Source of the DNA: CAYYYG01 sp964591375
GTDB lineage: Bacteria; Patescibacteriota; Microgenomatia; UBA1406; GWC2-37-13
Direction of reading: 5' to 3'
DNA: 64,000 bases
NCBI GenBank assembly: GCA_964591375.1
Contig: CAZQAU010000002.1
Span: 65,527-129,526, forward strand
This document shows, piece after piece, positions 61,944 through 64,000 of the stretch. Each line of letters opens with the position of its first letter. The first letter of the stretch is position 1. A program made the position numbers and the translations under genes. The notes beneath the pieces are model-generated. The model was not told the origin of the DNA. It worked only from the letters and a program-made list of their open reading frames with translations, and made no database searches.

Positions 61944-62837
61944 TTATTTTTGATCCGCGGCCATCAAAGGAGTTATCATACTATTTTGTGAAGTTTTAGG
62001 TAAAATTGTCAGATCATTTTGTCCTTCAGTTACTTTTTGATACTCGAGAATTTCAAACATTACATTTAAAATTTCTGGATCTTTGGATATCTGTTCCAGA
62101 GCTGCACCTACGATCTGCGGACGAACTGCTGCTGCTTTTGCAAATTCTATCGAAGCCTGTTGCTCTGCTTTACTGGTAATGACATTTACCTGGTTTAATC
62201 CATCCTGCTCAATTGCAGACGTCACCTGGCGCAGTTGATTAACAACTTTTTCTTCGATCTGTTTGATCATAGCATTATCGCGGAAATGTACTTTACGAAT
62301 ATATACTGAACCTAGTTTGTATCCCCAATCAGCAGACTCAGACGACACTTCGCTGCGCACCACCCGAGACATTTGATGACGATTTTCCAACATCTCGGCC
62401 AAAGGCAGGTTACTTAACGACTTAATGGTTGCATTTTTCACATTCGCAGTTAAGGATCCTTGAGGATCTACATTTTTGAAGATATGCGCAACGGGATCGG
62501 AAATAAACATTTCATACCAAACACCAATCCCCATGGGCGTTCCTTCTTCAGAATTTACGGGTATGCTCCGTAAATACTGCTGATCTAGACTCAAACTGCG
62601 CTTATATGTCTGTCCAAAAATATTAACTATTATTGCTTTCCATCCGAGTTTGGGCCATAAAAAATGTAGACCTGGTTTGTCTATTGATCCGATTATCTCG
62701 CCGAAAAGTACATATACTCGTGCTTCCCGCTCCTGTACAATGACAAAAAAACCAAAAATTCTAGCTAACGCAAATAGTAAACGTTCTGCGACAAAACAGA
62801 TTAAAACGACAATAAAAATAAAAGGTAAATTAATCAT
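61944..62837 (-). CDS. SPFH/Band 7 domain protein (second of a pair)
   Basis: 297 residues. N-terminal membrane segment (FIFIVVLICFVAERLLFAL), SPFH domain (REARVYVLFGEIIGSIDKPG, residues about 30-210, with DPVAHIFK and SVYIRKVHFRD), a helical coiled-coil region with SKAEQQASIEFAKAA, and a disordered end. A stomatin/prohibitin/HflK-C relative that assembles in membranes. Overlaps the upstream SPFH gene by eight bases, so the two are translationally linked and probably hetero-oligomerise; no ftsH is in the window. Confidence 0.85.
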   Translation of the reverse strand: MINLPFIFIVVLICFVAERLLFALARIFGFFVIVQEREARVYVLFGEIIGSIDKPGLHFLWPKLGWKAIIVNIFGQTYKRSLSLDQQYLRSIPVNSEEGTPMGIGVWYEMFISDPVAHIFKNVDPQGSLTANVKNATIKSLSNLPLAEMLENRHQMSRVVRSEVSSESADWGYKLGSVYIRKVHFRDNAMIKQIEEKVVNQLRQVTSAIEQDGLNQVNVITSKAEQQASIEFAKAAAVRPQIVGAALEQISKDPEILNVMFEILEYQKVTEGQNDLTILPKTSQNSMITPLMAADQK

Positions 62838-63813
62838 TTTTTGTTTCTATAAAAACACGTTTCGCTTTTGATAATAATGCCAGCCGTACATTACGCAAAT
62901 ATGCGGGCAAAGTTGATTTCCCGCTCTTTTTAATTAAAGTCAATTGAGTTGCCATTTGTTCAAGCATTTGAACTTCGGCCTGAGCTTTAAGAGTTTCAAT
63001 TTGCACTGAAGTATGTGATTGCACAATCTTCTGATCTGCCGAAGCCTGAGCTAAGCTGATTTTCGAGGAAACATGATTATGAGCTGTGTTTATAGCCGCC
63101 AATGCAGACTCAACATCTGCGGGAGGCTCAAGGGCTGTAATAAGAGCCGCATCAAGAGCAATTCCATAGCGGGCTGCTGATGATTTACATTCTTCTTCCA
63201 TGTATGTATTGAACTGTCCCAAGTTTTTCCGCAGATCGTTGATAGAAGTACCTAATGAGGCTGAAAGAGATGTCTGTGGACCGTCTTTTACCGGTGCCTC
63301 AAAGTTAGCAATTCGTTCACGAAGAATGGAAATGAAATAACCCATGACATGAGCGATCGGAGCAGTGACTCCAAATAAATACGCATATAAATTTTTTTCT
63401 GAAATAGTATATCTCAGTTGACCTTTTAATTTAATGTTTAATTGATCTTTTGTAACTGCTTCCAGTGCTGTGTTGTTGTCGTTTGCGTATGGATTTTCAG
63501 GATCGTAGGCAATATCAATAAGTTGTGTGGCAATTGATACTTTATGAATTCGTTCCCAGGGAAATTTGAAATAAGGTCCGCCAGGAGGTAGCACCTGAAG
63601 TTGAGGAAATTTATAACGATCTTTTTCATCTTCACGCAAATTTTGGGCAAATTCAGGAATATCTAGGGTTGTCTGTCCTTCTACTCGTTGAGCTTTTCCG
63701 AAGACTGTTTTAACGGCTCTTTCGTTTTGCTCTACAATATAAAAACCTTGTGCGATAATCCGAATTAACGCGTAGATGATAATCCCAAGATATATAGTAA
63801 ATAGAAGTTCCAT
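62830..63813 (-). CDS. SPFH/Band 7 domain protein (first of a pair)
   Basis: 327 residues from the ATG at 63813. N-terminal membrane helix (LLFTIYLGIIIYALIRIIAQ), SPFH domain starting FYIVEQNERAVKTVFGKAQR, with VLPPGGPYFKFPWERIH, and a C-terminal coiled coil (SLAQASADQKIVQSHTSVQI). HflK-like layout. A TTG start at 63858 is possible in frame but would overlap the predicted -35 box, so the ATG is used. Eight-base overlap with the next gene. Confidence 0.85.
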   Translation of the reverse strand: MELLFTIYLGIIIYALIRIIAQGFYIVEQNERAVKTVFGKAQRVEGQTTLDIPEFAQNLREDEKDRYKFPQLQVLPPGGPYFKFPWERIHKVSIATQLIDIAYDPENPYANDNNTALEAVTKDQLNIKLKGQLRYTISEKNLYAYLFGVTAPIAHVMGYFISILRERIANFEAPVKDGPQTSLSASLGTSINDLRKNLGQFNTYMEEECKSSAARYGIALDAALITALEPPADVESALAAINTAHNHVSSKISLAQASADQKIVQSHTSVQIETLKAQAEVQMLEQMATQLTLIKKSGKSTLPAYLRNVRLALLSKAKRVFIETKND

Positions 63814-63829
63814 AAAATGCTTAATCTCT

Positions 63830-63858
63830 AGGTTATCTAATACCAGATCCGTTGTCAA
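63830..63858 (-). promoter_or_regulatory. Candidate promoter of the SPFH pair
   Basis: Minus strand: TTGACA (63853-63858), 17 bases, TAACCT (63830-63835). The -10 is weak, but the spacing is ideal and gives a leader of about 10-15 bases. Confidence 0.5.
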
Positions 63859-63925
63859 GTACCTGCCTTAAATGGTATTATTTCTCTAGTAAAGATGTGC
63901 AAAACATGTTAAAATAGCATCTTAT

Positions 63926-64000
63926 GCGGGCGTAGTTTACCGGTAAAATGTCTCCTTGCCAAGGAGAAGACAGAGGGTTCAATTCCCTTCGCCCGCTCCA
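63926..64000 (+). tRNA. tRNA-Gly (anticodon GCC), with encoded CCA
   Basis: Acceptor GCGGGCG / CGCCCGC, discriminator T (usual for bacterial Gly), D arm TTT/AAA-type, anticodon arm TCTCC-TTGCCAA-GGAGA (GCC), T arm AGGG-TTCAATT-CCCT, then CCA at 63998-64000, the last bases of the window. The only tRNA here with CCA encoded. Confidence 0.95.

Overview
The window is AT-rich, densely packed bacterial DNA that uses the standard stop codons; TGA ends nfo, nusA, mutM and the SulP gene. It looks like a member of the Candidate Phyla Radiation (Patescibacteria), most plausibly the Microgenomates branch. The reasons are compact versions of universal proteins (IF-2, NusA, HrcA, AspRS), CPR-typical families (DUF4012, DUF3048, DUF5679 zinc ribbon, PEGA proteins, GtrA-fused polyprenol-phosphate glycosyltransferase, DUF2079), and tRNAs mostly without an encoded CCA. 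The branch assignment is inference from gene content. No stretch of more than 300 bases lacks a gene.

Layout. 1-3.2 kb: sugar-nucleotide genes (UDP-glucose dehydrogenase, UDP-glucuronate decarboxylase, polyprenol-phosphate glycosyltransferase). 3.2-9.4 kb: PEGA/SH3 protein, argS, radA, RodZ-like protein, efp, dnaJ. 9.5-12.8 kb: heat-shock block hrcA-grpE-dnaK, controlled by a CIRCE operator over a sigma-70 promoter; a terminator hairpin separates it from dnaJ. 12.9-20.4 kb: nfo, NUDIX, cca, MBL hydrolase, secF, secD, winged-helix protein, DUF3048 protein. 20.5-29.2 kb: two small proteins, thpR, a cytidylyltransferase, DUF4012, rplY, nusA, infB and a degenerate DHH protein interrupted by an assembly gap. 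29.2-35.5 kb: isochorismatase-like hydrolase, rmuC, recJ, an unusual aspS and a D,D-carboxypeptidase. 35.5-44 kb: accessory genes, mostly on the minus strand, and tRNAs Tyr, Ala and Arg. 44-52.4 kb: envelope glycan region (uppP, GT4, several polytopic glycosyltransferases, a GT2) with mutM, a second assembly gap and a 34-residue membrane ORF. 52.4-57.9 kb: a Lon-like ATPase without protease domain, groES-groEL, tRNA-Ile(UAU) and a SulP transporter. 57.9-64 kb: hybrid PAS/GAF histidine kinase, tRNA-Phe, PKD protein, NUDIX, two SPFH proteins and tRNA-Gly.

Themes. (1) At least eleven genes have a TATAAT-like -10 box ending 5-7 bases before the start codon, so transcription should begin at or next to the initiation codon. 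Leaderless mRNAs look common here, while a few genes (nusA, the DUF5679 gene, the 34-residue ORF) have strong Shine-Dalgarno sequences. (2) Several universal proteins have altered architecture: AspRS without the GAD insertion but with a YbaK-type editing domain, a Lon AAA+ module alone, a CysRS-tail/cyanophycinase-like fusion, and DnaJ without a zinc finger. (3) AUA is apparently read by a true tRNA-Ile(UAU). (4) Both 100-N gaps are flanked by identical 55-base copies; collapsing them restores two intact genes, so the apparent frameshifts are assembly artefacts.
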